Shown: positions 45,812 through 55,043 of the stretch, piece by piece
Layout: every line of letters starts with the position of its first letter
Position numbering within the stretch: the first letter of the stretch is position 1
Program-made: the position numbers and the translations under genes
NCBI RefSeq assembly: GCF_004116405.1
Contig: NZ_SDIC01000001.1
Coordinates: 248,001-312,000 of the forward strand
From: Halegenticoccus tardaugens
GTDB taxonomy: Archaea > Halobacteriota > Halobacteria > Halobacteriales > Haloferacaceae
Direction: 5' to 3'
DNA length: 64,000 bases
The notes under the pieces: generated by a model
Databases searched by the model: none
The model's input: only the letters and a program-made list of their open reading frames with translations
What the model was told of the DNA's origin: nothing

Positions 45812-46123
45812 TCACCGCTCGTCTTCGACGACCGGGCGTCGGCCGAGACCGTCGCCTTCGACGGCGTCGATCGCCTCCTGCGCGGCGGCGGCCGCCCTCG
45901 CCGGGTCGCGGTAGGAATCGCCGAGGCCGACCTCGCGCTTCACCCACTCGTCGCTGCCGGTCGATCGCGTGTACACGTCGACCCACCAGTACACCTGCAC
46001 GTGCCGCGAGAACTCGGTGATCGTGATCCGGACGGTCGAGGGATCGTTCAGGTAGTCGACGCTGCTATCCGTCGAATCGCACCGCCAGCCGGCCGGAAGA
46101 TCGAGGTCGTAGGGGTCGAACAT
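45812..46123 (-). CDS. Small conserved haloarchaeal protein
   Basis: 103 residues from MFDPYDLDLPAGWRCDSTDS. A beta-rich front (STVRITITEFSRHVQVYWWV) and a helical back (SYRDPARAAAAAQEAIDAVE) suggest a small single-domain protein. Three Trp in a short span are notable. No family recognised. Confidence 0.6.
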   Translation of the reverse strand: MFDPYDLDLPAGWRCDSTDSSVDYLNDPSTVRITITEFSRHVQVYWWVDVYTRSTGSDEWVKREVGLGDSYRDPARAAAAAQEAIDAVEGDGLGRRPVVEDER

Positions 46124-46388
46124 GGTTCGAGACGCGCCGACGCTCGGGCGTCGTGGCGGGCGTAGGTCGTGCGACGGTAAACGTCTTTCAGGAGCCGACT
46201 CAGAGACGGACGCCACGACGCCACGACGTGCTACTGGAAAGACAGTTCCGCTCTCGAAAACCCTATTTAGTTCCTCGCGCGTTCTCGGGACGCTTCTGTC
46301 CGCCCGCGACTGACCGTACCACGCACACGGAAGCACCACGACCGCGGCCGCGACTGCCGGCTGGTAGCGCGCGTCGCGGTTTCGATTC

Positions 46389-46802
46389 TCACGCGTCCCG
46401 CTCGCTCGGAGCCGCCGCCCGGTCGTCCGCGCTCGGCGCCCGGTCTCCGCCGTGGTCGTCCGCGCGCTCCGTCGCCGACGAGTCGGCGTCGGTCGGTTCG
46501 TCGAAGAGAAGGCGGAGGTTCTCGTGGACGCCGACGACCATCGCCGGGACGACGATCATGAAGACGTGCTCTTCGATCGGGATCCCGAGCAGTTCGACGC
46601 CCGTCCGGAGGGGAATCGCGAAGACGCCGACTTCGAGCGTGTACCAGTCCCAGACGTAGGCGATCGGGTACAGCGCGAGGACCGTCCGAGCGGCGCTTCG
46701 AAACGCGTCGGCCCGGTAGAGGAGGCCGGCCGTGATCGCCCCCCAGAACACCTCGGTCGCGAGGTACGTGTAGGGGCCGAGGACGCCGATGTCGGGTACC
46801 AT
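46389..46802 (-). CDS. Lycopene-cyclase-like single domain membrane protein
   Basis: 137 residues. About three transmembrane helices (YLATEVFWGAITAGLLY, TVLALYPIAYVWDWYTLEVG, HVFMIVVPAMVVGVHENL) include the PIEEHVF motif of the CrtYcd/lycopene cyclase family (PxEE). Haloarchaeal CrtY is normally a tandem of two such domains (about 230-260 residues); this is a single one plus a disordered acidic tail. It may form a homodimer or a heterodimer, or be a divergent non-carotenoid member. The UbiA-type gene upstream (80 bases) supports isoprenoid metabolism. Confidence 0.7.
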   Translation of the reverse strand: MVPDIGVLGPYTYLATEVFWGAITAGLLYRADAFRSAARTVLALYPIAYVWDWYTLEVGVFAIPLRTGVELLGIPIEEHVFMIVVPAMVVGVHENLRLLFDEPTDADSSATERADDHGGDRAPSADDRAAAPSERDA

Positions 46803-46881
46803 ACGGGACGTCCGGGCGGCGGACGCAAAACGTTACTGTCGGCCAGTGGATCCGCGAACGCCCGCGAGAACGTCCGACGGA

Positions 46882-47733
46882 TCAGGCGAGCGGCTCGAAC
46901 CACACCGCGACGACGAGCAGCGCGAGGAAGACGTACGAGCCGCGGATGAGGAGCATCGTCGCGAGGCGATCGTCCGCGCGGCGCGCGACGGCGGCGACGG
47001 CGGCGAACGCGACGGCGGCGAGCACCGAACTCGGCGGGAACACCGCGGCGACGGCGAACGCCACGACCGCGAGAAGCCCCGTCGCCATCAGGAGGTAGGC
47101 GGTCGTTCGGGCGCGCCGACGGCCGAGGACGACCGCGACCGTCCGCTTGGAGATGGATCGGTCGTACTCGTAGTCCTTCGCGTCGTCCACGACCTTGATC
47201 CCCGAGAGGATGACGACGAACACGGCGGCGAAGGCGAGCACGACCGGCGACAGCGACTCCGCCTGCACGTAGTGGCCGCCGACGAGCACGACGGCGATGC
47301 CGAGCGGGTAGCCCGTCGTCGCCGTCACGGGGTTCATGTCGAGTTGCGGCGCGTGGAGGTAGCCGATGAGCCAGCCGGGGAGCGTGATCGCGGCCGCCCC
47401 GAGGCCGACGAGCCACCAGAGCGCGCCGAGGACGAGGAAGAAAAGCGCCGTCGCGCCCGCGAGCGCGAGCCGACAGCCGACCGCGGTCAGCGGGTGGTCG
47501 TCGTCCTCGTCGCGGACGTAAAAGTCCACGTAGCCGTCCTTGACGTGCGCCGTGTAGAGGGCGCAGAACGCGGACCCCATGTGCAACAGGGCGAGACCGA
47601 GATCGAAACCGCCGGCGAGCACCGCGCCGAACGCCGAGGCGGCCAGCGGCGGCAACATGAACACGGGGTGGATCTGCGAGGCGAGCGCGCGGAGCGCGGC
47701 CGCGGGACCGGTGCCGTGCCGTGCGATCTCCAT
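46882..47733 (-). CDS. UbiA-family prenyltransferase
   Basis: 283 residues from MEIARHGTGPAAALRALASQ, with about eight helices. The first Asp-rich motif is TAHVKDGYVDFYVRDEDDDH and the second KVVDDAKDYEYDRSISKRT, as in UbiA prenyltransferases that bind Mg-diphosphate. Substrates in haloarchaea include menaquinone precursors, glycerol lipids and lycopene (LyeJ elongase). The first motif's usual Asn is replaced by Lys65, so it is not a standard MenA. Pairing with the cyclase-like domain suggests carotenoid tailoring. This is inference. Confidence 0.75.
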   Translation of the reverse strand: MEIARHGTGPAAALRALASQIHPVFMLPPLAASAFGAVLAGGFDLGLALLHMGSAFCALYTAHVKDGYVDFYVRDEDDDHPLTAVGCRLALAGATALFFLVLGALWWLVGLGAAAITLPGWLIGYLHAPQLDMNPVTATTGYPLGIAVVLVGGHYVQAESLSPVVLAFAAVFVVILSGIKVVDDAKDYEYDRSISKRTVAVVLGRRRARTTAYLLMATGLLAVVAFAVAAVFPPSSVLAAVAFAAVAAVARRADDRLATMLLIRGSYVFLALLVVAVWFEPLA

Positions 47734-47926
47734 GGGATTCGTTTCAGCCGTCGTCGCAATAGGTGTTGTGCGCAACCGGCCGACGTGAAAACCGGCGGAG
47801 AACCGGCCGGCCCGCCTCGGGGGGTTCTTCGGACGACGCCGGCGACGAATGCCCGGCGGCGACAGCGGGGAGCGTCCGCCCGCTGAAGTCCGCCCGGAGG
47901 GACGCCTCCAGAGTGGCGTGTATGAA

Positions 47927-47937
47927 AGCTTATACCC
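47927..47937 (+). promoter_or_regulatory. TATA region of the second arylsulfotransferase gene
   Basis: AAGCTTATACC lies about 26-36 bases before the ATG at 47963, consistent with a leaderless transcript. Confidence 0.5.
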
Positions 47938-47962
47938 GTCCCGTCGGTGGAATCCCGTGTCA

Positions 47963-49216
47963 ATGGTGTCCACACGGACCGCGAGCACCGCGTTGATCGT
48001 CGGGGGCGTCGCCCTGTTCGTCCTCGCGCTCGCCGTCAGCGCGGCGCTCGCGCCGACGATCGGGGCCGCCGGCGACGACGGCGACGACGTTCGTCGGACC
48101 CTCGTCGGCTCGCAGGGCGGCGGCGCGGGGCTGCACGAAGACGGCAGCGTCTACCTCCTCTCCGGCACCGAGGAGGCGTGGCGACAGCCCGGCGCGGCGA
48201 GCAACTTCGACGTCACGATGCTCGACAACGGGAGCGTGCTGGCGGCGTTCATGGACACGGGCTACGACGACTGCGGCCCGTACGACCCGCCCTGCACCCG
48301 CACCGGCTTCCGAATCGTCGACCCCGATCCCGACCCGGAGGTCGTCCACGAGTACAGCTTCCCCGTCCGGACGGGACAGAACAGCGAGGTCCACGACGTC
48401 GAACCCCTCCCCGGCGGCGGGTACGTCCTCGCGGACATGGAACACGAGCGGATCGTGACCGTCGAGGGCGGGGAGATCACGTGGCAGTGGAACGCGAGCA
48501 GCCACTACGAGGCTCCCGAGGACCCGACCCGGGAGGACTGGCTCCACATCAACGACGTGGACCGAATCGGCGAGGATCGCTACCTCGTCTCCGTGCGGAA
48601 CGCGAACCAGCTCCTCGTCGTCGAACGCGGCGAGGGCGTCGTCGAGGTGATAAACGAGGACAAGAACCCGGACGTGCTGAACCGCCAGCACAACCCGCAG
48701 TGGCTCGGCGACGGGACGGTGCTCGTCGCCGATTCGGAGAACGACCGGATCGTCGAGCTCCACCGGACCGACGCCGGCGAGTGGGAGGTCGCGTGGCAGC
48801 TCCACAGCGCCGAGGGCGTGGACTTCGCGTGGCCGCGGGACGCCGATCGCCTGTCCAACGGCAACACGCTCGTCACCGACTCGGCCAACCAGCGCCTGGT
48901 CGAGGTCGACCGCGACGGCGAGGTCGTCTGGAGCTACGGCACCGACCGCATCCCCTACGAGGCCGAGCGACTCCCCGAGGGCGAGACGGTCGGCGGCGAC
49001 GCCTACGGCGCGCCGGACGGCGAGGCGGACGCCCCCGACGGCGACCGCGCGGAGCGCCGCGACGTGCCGGTGCTCTCGACCGCCCTCCAGATCCTCCGGA
49101 CGAGCGTCCCGCTGCCGTTCTGGCTCTCGGAGATCCACCTGTTCGTGGCGCTCGTCTCGCTCGGGATGGTCGGCTCCGGCTGTGCGATCCGGCTCCGGCT
49201 CCGGTTCGGACGGTGA
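47963..49216 (+). CDS. Second membrane-anchored arylsulfotransferase-family protein
   Basis: 417 residues from MVSTRTASTALIVGGVALFV. The N-terminal signal anchor, an extracellular propeller (MLDNGSVLAAFMDTGYDDCG, YVLADMEHERIVTVEGGEIT, WPRDADRLSNGNTLVTDSAN) and C-terminal helix (SEIHLFVALVSLGMVGSG) repeat the architecture of the 7588 protein, without its longer insertions. Cysteines near the N-terminus of the propeller (DDCGPYDPPC) may form a disulfide. Relationship to sulfate transfer is family-based; substrate unknown. Confidence 0.75.
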   Translation: MVSTRTASTALIVGGVALFVLALAVSAALAPTIGAAGDDGDDVRRTLVGSQGGGAGLHEDGSVYLLSGTEEAWRQPGAASNFDVTMLDNGSVLAAFMDTGYDDCGPYDPPCTRTGFRIVDPDPDPEVVHEYSFPVRTGQNSEVHDVEPLPGGGYVLADMEHERIVTVEGGEITWQWNASSHYEAPEDPTREDWLHINDVDRIGEDRYLVSVRNANQLLVVERGEGVVEVINEDKNPDVLNRQHNPQWLGDGTVLVADSENDRIVELHRTDAGEWEVAWQLHSAEGVDFAWPRDADRLSNGNTLVTDSANQRLVEVDRDGEVVWSYGTDRIPYEAERLPEGETVGGDAYGAPDGEADAPDGDRAERRDVPVLSTALQILRTSVPLPFWLSEIHLFVALVSLGMVGSGCAIRLRLRFGR

Positions 49217-49314
49217 CGTAGCCTGCGGCCCGGCCACTCCCCCTGCATCGCCGCTGATCGTCCGGAACCGCCGACACCGGCGGACTTTTTCCCCGTCGTT
49301 CGTGACCCTTCGGT

Positions 49315-49911
49315 ATGACCGACGATTCCCTCGACGATCCCGACGACCCCGACGACCCCGACGACCCCGACGACTCCCTCGCGTGGGTGACCACGGGCTC
49401 CGGGATCGACTACGCCTGCCCCGGGTTCGACGTGCGCCGCGACGCGGTCACCCTGCCCGACGGCACCGAGACCGACTTCCACTACGTCGACGAGCCGCCG
49501 GCGGTCGTGATCCTCCCCTTCACCGCCGACGGCGACGTCGTCGTCATCGAGGAGTGGCGGCAGGCGGTCGGCCGCGTCAACCGCGGCCTGCCCGCCGGTG
49601 GCACCGAACCCGACGACGACGACCTCGCGGCCGCCGCCCGCCGGGAGCTGACGGAGGAGACGGGCTACGTCGCCGACGATCTCGATCCCCTCCTCGCGGC
49701 GGAGCCGGCGAACGGCATCGCCAACTCGGTCCACCACTACTTCGTCGCCTGGGGGTGCGAGCCGGCGGGCGAGCAGGACCTCGACTTCAACGAGAGCATC
49801 CGCGTGGCGACGACGGGGTACGACGACCTCCTCCGGGCCGTCCTCGACGGCGAGATCCGCGACGGGCGGACCGCCCTCGGCGTGCTGCGTTACGAACTCC
49901 GGCGGCGCTGA
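49315..49911 (+). CDS. NUDIX hydrolase with Asp-Pro repeat at the N-terminus
   Basis: 198 residues. The NUDIX box is GGTEPDDDDLAAAARRELTE followed by ETGY, with Asp instead of the first Glu of the consensus. Flanking strands (AVVILPFTADGDVVVIEEWR) resemble ADP-ribose/ADP-sugar pyrophosphatases. The first ~20 residues are DDP repeats encoded by four perfect 9-base units, probably disordered and tolerated in an acidic proteome. Expected to cleave a nucleoside diphosphate linked to X in the cytoplasm. Confidence 0.82.
   Translation: MTDDSLDDPDDPDDPDDPDDSLAWVTTGSGIDYACPGFDVRRDAVTLPDGTETDFHYVDEPPAVVILPFTADGDVVVIEEWRQAVGRVNRGLPAGGTEPDDDDLAAAARRELTEETGYVADDLDPLLAAEPANGIANSVHHYFVAWGCEPAGEQDLDFNESIRVATTGYDDLLRAVLDGEIRDGRTALGVLRYELRRR
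49339..49374 (+). repeat. Four perfect 9-base repeats inside the NUDIX gene
   Basis: CCCGACGAC repeats four times in frame (Pro-Asp-Asp). Length change by slippage would keep frame, giving a variable acidic tail. Confidence 0.8.
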
Positions 49912-49926
49912 GGGCGGGAGAGCCTC

Positions 49927-50382
49927 CTACTCCCCGTCTTCGCAGTTCTTCGTGTAGAAAATGGATACCCGGTCGTCGTCGGTTCCGCCGTCGTACGTTC
50001 CGACCCGTACATCTACTCCCAGACACTCGGTGTCGTACTCAGCGAAGTCGAGCGTTTGCGCAGTCTTCTCGGGACGGTCGTCGAGCCACGTCGAGAGCAG
50101 GTAGGCGTTCGACTTCGTCGGGAATCCGGTGAACCACGTTCCGACCGGATCGTCGGAACTGGCCGCCTCCAACCGCTCTGAATCTCGGTAGACGGTTTCT
50201 CCGTCGAGTTCGATGCGGACGTGGAACGTGTGCGGTTCGTCGTCGAAACTGGTCGCGCCCAACTCGACCAACCGGGGCGTCTTCCGGTCGGATCCACCAA
50301 GCGCGTTACACCCCGAGAGGGTCACGACTCCAGCGGTCGTAGCCAGCCGAAGGAGGGAGCGGCGTCCGATGCGGGGATTCAT
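49927..50382 (-). CDS. Tat lipoprotein of unknown function, copy A
   Basis: 151 residues. RRSLLRLATTAGVVTLSGC is a twin-arginine signal with lipobox. The mature part is a beta-sandwich-like domain (FHVRIELDGETVYRDSERL, YLLSTWLDDRPEKTAQTLDF) with Cys pairs (TECLGV and KNCEDGE) that could form a disulfide on the cell surface. Copy B 137 bases upstream on the same strand is similar along its length; both are probably from a tandem duplication. Confidence 0.7.
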   Translation of the reverse strand: MNPRIGRRSLLRLATTAGVVTLSGCNALGGSDRKTPRLVELGATSFDDEPHTFHVRIELDGETVYRDSERLEAASSDDPVGTWFTGFPTKSNAYLLSTWLDDRPEKTAQTLDFAEYDTECLGVDVRVGTYDGGTDDDRVSIFYTKNCEDGE

Positions 50383-50519
50383 GCTTGCTGCGTCACCTTC
50401 GCTTATTTGATGGACGCGACTTCGAAGCCTTCGCTCGATTCGGCTGGATGTTCATCGGGCACGCTCTGACATCGAATTCGGTTTCGATGGATTCGGGCGT
50501 CGGCACTGCGATGCACACA

Positions 50520-50978
50520 TCATTCACCGTCTTTACAGTTCGTCGTGTGGGCGATGGCGAACCGATCACCGCCGGCTTCGTCGTCGTACGTCCCGGCTTG
50601 GATGTTGAGTCCCAGACACTCGGTGTCGTACTCGGCGAAGTCGAGCGTTCGCGCAGTCTTCTCGGGACGGTCGTCGAGCCACGTCGAGAGCAGGTAGGGG
50701 TTCGGCTTCGTCGGGAATCCGTCGAACACCGCCCCTACTGGGTCGTCCGGATCGGTTGCTTCGATTCGCTCAGACTCCCGGTAGACGGTCTCACCGTCGA
50801 GTTCGATGCGGACGTGGAACGTGTGCGGTTCGTCGTCGAAGCTGAGCGCACTCAATCTGACGAGTCGAGGAGTTTTCCGGTCGGGCTGATTCGCAAAAAC
50901 CGTGCATCCCGAGAGAGTAACGGCTCCGGCGGCCGTAGTCAGTCGAAGGAGGGAGCGGCGTCGGATGCGGGGATTCAT
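50520..50978 (-). CDS. Tat lipoprotein of unknown function, copy B
   Basis: 152 residues from MNPRIRRRSLLRLTTAAGAV. Signal, lipobox (LSGC) and mature domain follow copy A closely (FHVRIELDGETVYRESERI, YLLSTWLDDRPEKTARTLDF, NCKDGE). The Met at 50978 matches copy A's start; an upstream Met at 51035 would add a non-homologous extension. Long nucleotide stretches between the copies are identical, so the duplication is recent or maintained by gene conversion. Confidence 0.7.
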   Translation of the reverse strand: MNPRIRRRSLLRLTTAAGAVTLSGCTVFANQPDRKTPRLVRLSALSFDDEPHTFHVRIELDGETVYRESERIEATDPDDPVGAVFDGFPTKPNPYLLSTWLDDRPEKTARTLDFAEYDTECLGLNIQAGTYDDEAGGDRFAIAHTTNCKDGE

Positions 50979-51253
50979 ACCTATTGCGTTACTGTCATAG
51001 CTGTAAATACTTTCTCCAGACGCCATCACTGGCAAATAAGGGAATCTCCCGTGATCACACCGTAAATCGAACCGACAAATTGACTATTCGTCACTCAATC
51101 TCCCGAGTGTACTCTCAAAGTAGACCGTTCGGTCCCGCGATCATTTCCGTGCCCGCCGGCCGTGTCCAACGGCGGATCGCTCGGCCCTTCCGCCGACTTC
51201 ACGGCGCGCCGCTCGTCGGAACCGTTTTCGGTCGACCGCCCCAACGGTCGCAC

Positions 51254-52078
51254 ATGACAACGGCTCGCACCGAACGCCGGTCCCTGTTTCCGACCCTCCT
51301 CGCGCTCGTCAGCGGCGCGTTCGTCGGGGTGTTCGGGCTTGCGCTCGGCACCGTCTTGACGCTGCTCGTCGGGCTGCTGCTCGTCGTCGGCTTCGGCGTC
51401 GAACTCACGGCCGCCGCCACCATCGTCCTCGCGCTCGTGTTCACGCAGGGGATCGGCTGCGGCGGCGTCGCGCTCGCGTACCCCCGGCTCAGGCCGCGCG
51501 CCGCCGCCTTCCTCCGCGCGCGGTTCGACAGCTTCGCCGACGCCCGCGGCGACTTTTCGCTCCCCGCCTCGGTCCCCTCCGTGCGCGACCTCCTGGTCTT
51601 CGTCGTCGGCTACGTCGTCGCGTTCGGACTGGCGATCGTCGGCGGCATCGTCGTCTCGCTCACCGGCTCCGAGACGGGAACCAATCAGGCCGTCGCCCTC
51701 GGGCTGGAGAACCCCGAGGTGCTGTTGCTCTTGATCCCCGCGTCGTTCCTCCTCATCGGCCCCGGCGAGGAGATGCTGTTCCGCGGCGTCGTCCAGGGGC
51801 GCATCCGCGAGGCGTTCGGGCCCGTCGCCGGGATCGCCATCGCCAGCGCGATCTTCGCCGGCATCCACATCTTCGCGCTCACCGGGGGCACCCCGACCGG
51901 CAACCTGCTCTCCCTCGGCGTGCTGTTCTTCCCGAGCGTCGTCTTCGGAACCGCCTACGAACTCACGGACAACCTCGTCGTTCCCTCGCTCATCCACGGC
52001 GCCTACAACGCGACGCTGTTTTCGCTCCTGTACGCCGCGATCAAACTCGGAAGCATGCAGCCGCCGGGCGCGTTCTGA
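51254..52078 (+). CDS. CPBP-family intramembrane metalloprotease
   Basis: 274 residues from MTTARTERRSLFPTLLALVS, with six to eight transmembrane helices. The family motifs are all present: GPGEEMLFRGVVQGRIREAF (glutamate pair and Arg), IFAGIHIFA (His) and LIHGAYNATLF (His/Asn). CPBP proteins are related to Rce1 and cut transmembrane or prenylated proteins; many archaeal members are linked to protein sorting. Substrate unknown. The frame upstream of 51254 is not coding-like. Confidence 0.85.
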   Translation: MTTARTERRSLFPTLLALVSGAFVGVFGLALGTVLTLLVGLLLVVGFGVELTAAATIVLALVFTQGIGCGGVALAYPRLRPRAAAFLRARFDSFADARGDFSLPASVPSVRDLLVFVVGYVVAFGLAIVGGIVVSLTGSETGTNQAVALGLENPEVLLLLIPASFLLIGPGEEMLFRGVVQGRIREAFGPVAGIAIASAIFAGIHIFALTGGTPTGNLLSLGVLFFPSVVFGTAYELTDNLVVPSLIHGAYNATLFSLLYAAIKLGSMQPPGAF

Positions 52079-52170
52079 CCGCCGCGACGGCGCGGCGTGG
52101 TTCCCCCGAACTGGGAATCGGTGACGAGGCTATCCCCTCGCGTGACCGACGTTCGGTCGGTGAACCAACC

Positions 52171-52455
52171 ATGAAGAAAAACGTCGGCGGATACGACCGC
52201 ATCGCGCGGTTCGTCGTCGGCCCGATCCTGCTCGTCGGCGGCGCGGCGGCGTTCGCGGGCGCGCTCACGCTCGCGACCGGCGCGGTGGGCGCGATCCTCG
52301 CGGCCGTCGCCCTCGTCGCGGGCGCCGTGCTGATCGCCACCGCGATCACCCAGAAGTGTCCCCTCAACAGGGCGCTCGGCGTCGACACGTACCGCGGTCC
52401 GGCCGCGACGGACGACTCGATTGACGACGAACGCGGGGCGGGGCGACCCAGCTAA
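52171..52455 (+). CDS. YgaP/DUF2892-type small membrane protein
   Basis: 94 residues: [20 protein letters not shown], two hydrophobic helices ([20 protein letters not shown] and [20 protein letters not shown]) and [12 protein letters not shown], the DUF2892 signature, then an acidic tail. The Cys-Pro-Leu motif resembles that of sulfurtransferase-linked YgaP, but no rhodanese domain is fused. Function unknown; inner-membrane location is clear. Confidence 0.82.
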   Translation: MKKNVGGYDRIARFVVGPILLVGGAAAFAGALTLATGAVGAILAAVALVAGAVLIATAITQKCPLNRALGVDTYRGPAATDDSIDDERGAGRPS

Positions 52456-52567
52456 CGCCTCGCTACCTTCGCTTTCGGCTCGCACTTCCGCCCGGCGACG
52501 GGAACTCGCCGGGCGCGTTCTGACCGCCGAACGCAACCCTTACCGCGCGCCACCCGAAACGGCGGGC

Positions 52568-54064
52568 ATGCGCGACTGTTTCGAGCTTCGGGACGCCGAC
52601 CTCGCCGGACGGATCGGCGCGCTCTCCGTCCCCCGCGCCGGGGTGACCGTCGAGACCCCGGCGTTGCTGCCCGTCATCAACCCCAACCTCGTGACGATCC
52701 CGCCGTCCCGACTCGAATCCGAGTTCGACGCGGAGATCCTCATCACCAACTCCTACATCATCGAGAAGACGGACGGCCTCCGCGAGCGCGCGCTCGACGA
52801 GGGCCTCCACGAGCTGCTCGATTTCTCCGGCGCGATCATGACCGACTCGGGGTCGTTCCAGCTGGCCGAGTACGGCGACATCGACGTGACCACGGCGGAG
52901 ATCCTCCGCTTTCAGCGCGAGATCGGCTCCGACATCGCCACGCCGGTCGACATCCCGACGCCGCCGGACGCCTCGCGCGAGCGCGCCGAGGCCGACCTGC
53001 GGACGACGGAGCGGGCGCTCGTCGACGCCGAGGCCGTCGAGACGGGTGACATGCTCGTCAACGCGCCCGTGCAGGGGTCGACCTACCCGGACCTCAGAGA
53101 GCGCGCCGGCCGCCGCGCGGCCGACACCGACCTCGACGTGTTCCCCGTCGGCGCGGTCGTGCCGCTCATGAACGCGTACCGCTACGCCGACATGGTCGAC
53201 GCCGTCGCGGCCGCGAAGCGCGGCCTCGGGGAGGACTGCCCGGTCCACCTGTTCGGCGCGGGCCACCCGATGATGTTCGCGCTCGCGGTCGCGCTCGGCT
53301 GCGATCTCTTCGATTCGGCCGCCTACGCCCTGTACGCGCGGGACGGCCGCTACCTCACCGTTCGCGGGACGGAGCACCTCGTGGATCTCGCGTACTTCCC
53401 CTGCGCCTGCCCAGTCTGTACCGACCACGACCCCGAGGACCTCCGCGGGTTCGACGCCGACGAGACGGAGCGGCTGCTCGCGGAGCACAACCTCCACGTC
53501 ACGTTCGCCGAGATGCGGCGCATAAAGGGGGCCATCCGGTCGGGCGACCTGCTCGAACTGGTCGAGGCGCGCGCCCGCGGCCACCCGGCCATGCTCGACG
53601 GCTACCGCGCGCTCCTCGCGCACGCGGAGCAGCTCGAACGGTCCGATCCCGCCTCGAAGGGCGCGTTCTTCTACCTCTCGAACGAGAGCGCCCGCCGGCC
53701 GGAGGTGCTGCGGCACCGCCGTCGACTCGACCGGCTGGAGGCGACGGGGAACGTCCTTCTCACCGAGGGCGGCACGCCCTCGACCGACGAGTACGACGAG
53801 ACGTGGCGCGTGGTTCCGCCGTTCGGGCCGTTCCCGCGGGCGCTCTCGGAGACGTACCCGCTGACCGCGGAGGTGCCGGAGCGGCTCGACGCCGAGGCGT
53901 ACGCCGCCGCCGCGGAGGGCGTCGCGCGGCTGGTCGAGTGCAACCCCGAAACGTCGTTCACCCTCGCGCACTTCGGGTGGCCGGAGGCCGCGCTCGCGAC
54001 GGTGCCCGACGAGGTGACGATCGAACGCCTCGAACGGCGACACTCGGCGGACGAGACCGGGTGA
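52568..54064 (+). CDS. tgtA: Archaeal tRNA-guanine transglycosylase (archaeosine pathway)
   Basis: 498 residues from [20 protein letters not shown]. The TIM-barrel shows [17 protein letters not shown] (first catalytic Asp), [17 protein letters not shown] and a second Asp in [17 protein letters not shown]. The zinc site is [18 protein letters not shown] with later His. The enzyme exchanges guanine-15 of archaeal tRNA for preQ0. The C-terminal part lacks the PUA domain, which in haloarchaea is carried by arcS. arcS lies 1 kb downstream on the same strand. Confidence 0.93.
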   Translation: MRDCFELRDADLAGRIGALSVPRAGVTVETPALLPVINPNLVTIPPSRLESEFDAEILITNSYIIEKTDGLRERALDEGLHELLDFSGAIMTDSGSFQLAEYGDIDVTTAEILRFQREIGSDIATPVDIPTPPDASRERAEADLRTTERALVDAEAVETGDMLVNAPVQGSTYPDLRERAGRRAADTDLDVFPVGAVVPLMNAYRYADMVDAVAAAKRGLGEDCPVHLFGAGHPMMFALAVALGCDLFDSAAYALYARDGRYLTVRGTEHLVDLAYFPCACPVCTDHDPEDLRGFDADETERLLAEHNLHVTFAEMRRIKGAIRSGDLLELVEARARGHPAMLDGYRALLAHAEQLERSDPASKGAFFYLSNESARRPEVLRHRRRLDRLEATGNVLLTEGGTPSTDEYDETWRVVPPFGPFPRALSETYPLTAEVPERLDAEAYAAAAEGVARLVECNPETSFTLAHFGWPEAALATVPDEVTIERLERRHSADETG

Positions 54065-54117
54065 GCGCGGCGACGGTGCGCTCACGCTGCGCTCGCGCCG
54101 CCGTCGAGGGGCGTCCG

Positions 54118-54597
54118 TTATCGGACGTCACGGTTTCCGCCGTCACCGACCGCCACGTCGGCCATCCGTTCCGAAAAGTCCCACGTGTAGAGCTTCGTCG
54201 GTTCGATCCGAATTTTGGCCTCCTCGCGCTCCGGCGACAACAGCGACGCCGCGAGCGAGGACTCGGTGCCGCCGAGATAGCGCTCCAACAGCCCGCGAAG
54301 CAGCTTCTTTCCCTCGTCGGGTTCGATCGACGTCGTCCCCCGGCCGCGGACGCCGCGGTACGGCGGACGGTTCGTCGAGACCTCGAAGGCGACGTCGGCG
54401 TTCGCTCGCAGGAAGCGAACGACGTCGGCGTCGCGGCTCGTCGCACACCAGAACGCGCCGTCGCGGTAGCGGTACCACAGCGAGAGCGTCCAGAGGTCGT
54501 CCGCGGGCGTTCGACAGGCGAGACGGAGGGGGATCGCGGCGTCGTCGAGGAAGGCGTCGAGTTCCGCGCGGGACCAGACGCCCGTGGGTTCGACCAT
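54118..54597 (-). CDS. Pyridoxamine 5'-phosphate oxidase family protein
   Basis: 159 residues. Split-barrel flavin-binding pattern: PLRLACRTPADDLWTLSLWY, FWCATSRDADVVRFLRAN, ADVAFEVSTNRPPYRGVRGR, and the helical end DEGKKLLRGLLERYLGG. Most archaeal members bind F420 or FMN and reduce small substrates. Substrate unknown. It lies on the opposite strand between the two archaeosine genes and is not part of that pathway. Confidence 0.75.
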   Translation of the reverse strand: MVEPTGVWSRAELDAFLDDAAIPLRLACRTPADDLWTLSLWYRYRDGAFWCATSRDADVVRFLRANADVAFEVSTNRPPYRGVRGRGTTSIEPDEGKKLLRGLLERYLGGTESSLAASLLSPEREEAKIRIEPTKLYTWDFSERMADVAVGDGGNRDVR

Positions 54598-54678
54598 ACG
54601 AGCAGTGACGGCGAGACGGAGGAAAAGCGTTCCCGAGGCTCGAAGCGTCCGCGCCGGCGACGCTGCGGCGTACCCGGA

Positions 54679-54864
54679 CTACGCGCTCGACTTCCTGTTC
54701 GCGACGTATCGCGCCGCGACGGCGATCGGAATCAGCGGAATCGCCGTCGCGGTCACGACGAGCAGCGCGAGGATCGCGGCCTTCGTGAGCGTCCCGGACT
54801 CGTCCCAGACGGCCCTCGTCACGTCGTCGACGCCCCGTGCGATCCGTCCTATCCGTCCGGCCAT
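54679..54864 (-). CDS. Very small membrane protein
   Basis: 61 residues with one hydrophobic helix (AAILALLVVTATAIPLIPIA) flanked by a basic N-terminus (MAGRIGRIARGVDDVTRAVW) and an RKSSA tail. Codon bias and position between two genes support it, but small size keeps confidence moderate. No family recognised. Confidence 0.55.
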   Translation of the reverse strand: MAGRIGRIARGVDDVTRAVWDESGTLTKAAILALLVVTATAIPLIPIAVAARYVANRKSSA

Positions 54865-55043
54865 CGGCGTCGACCTCCGGTGTGCGGTGGTTTCATGATC
54901 TCTCTCCGTGCGGGGGTTCTTCGCCCGAGCGCATCAAAGCGGTGGGTCTCCACCGGGGTACGAGACGAGCGGGGGTGCGACGATGCGGAAACCGCCGAGG
55001 CGACAAAGCAAGATAGTTCACGCTCCGACGCCGAGGCCATCCC

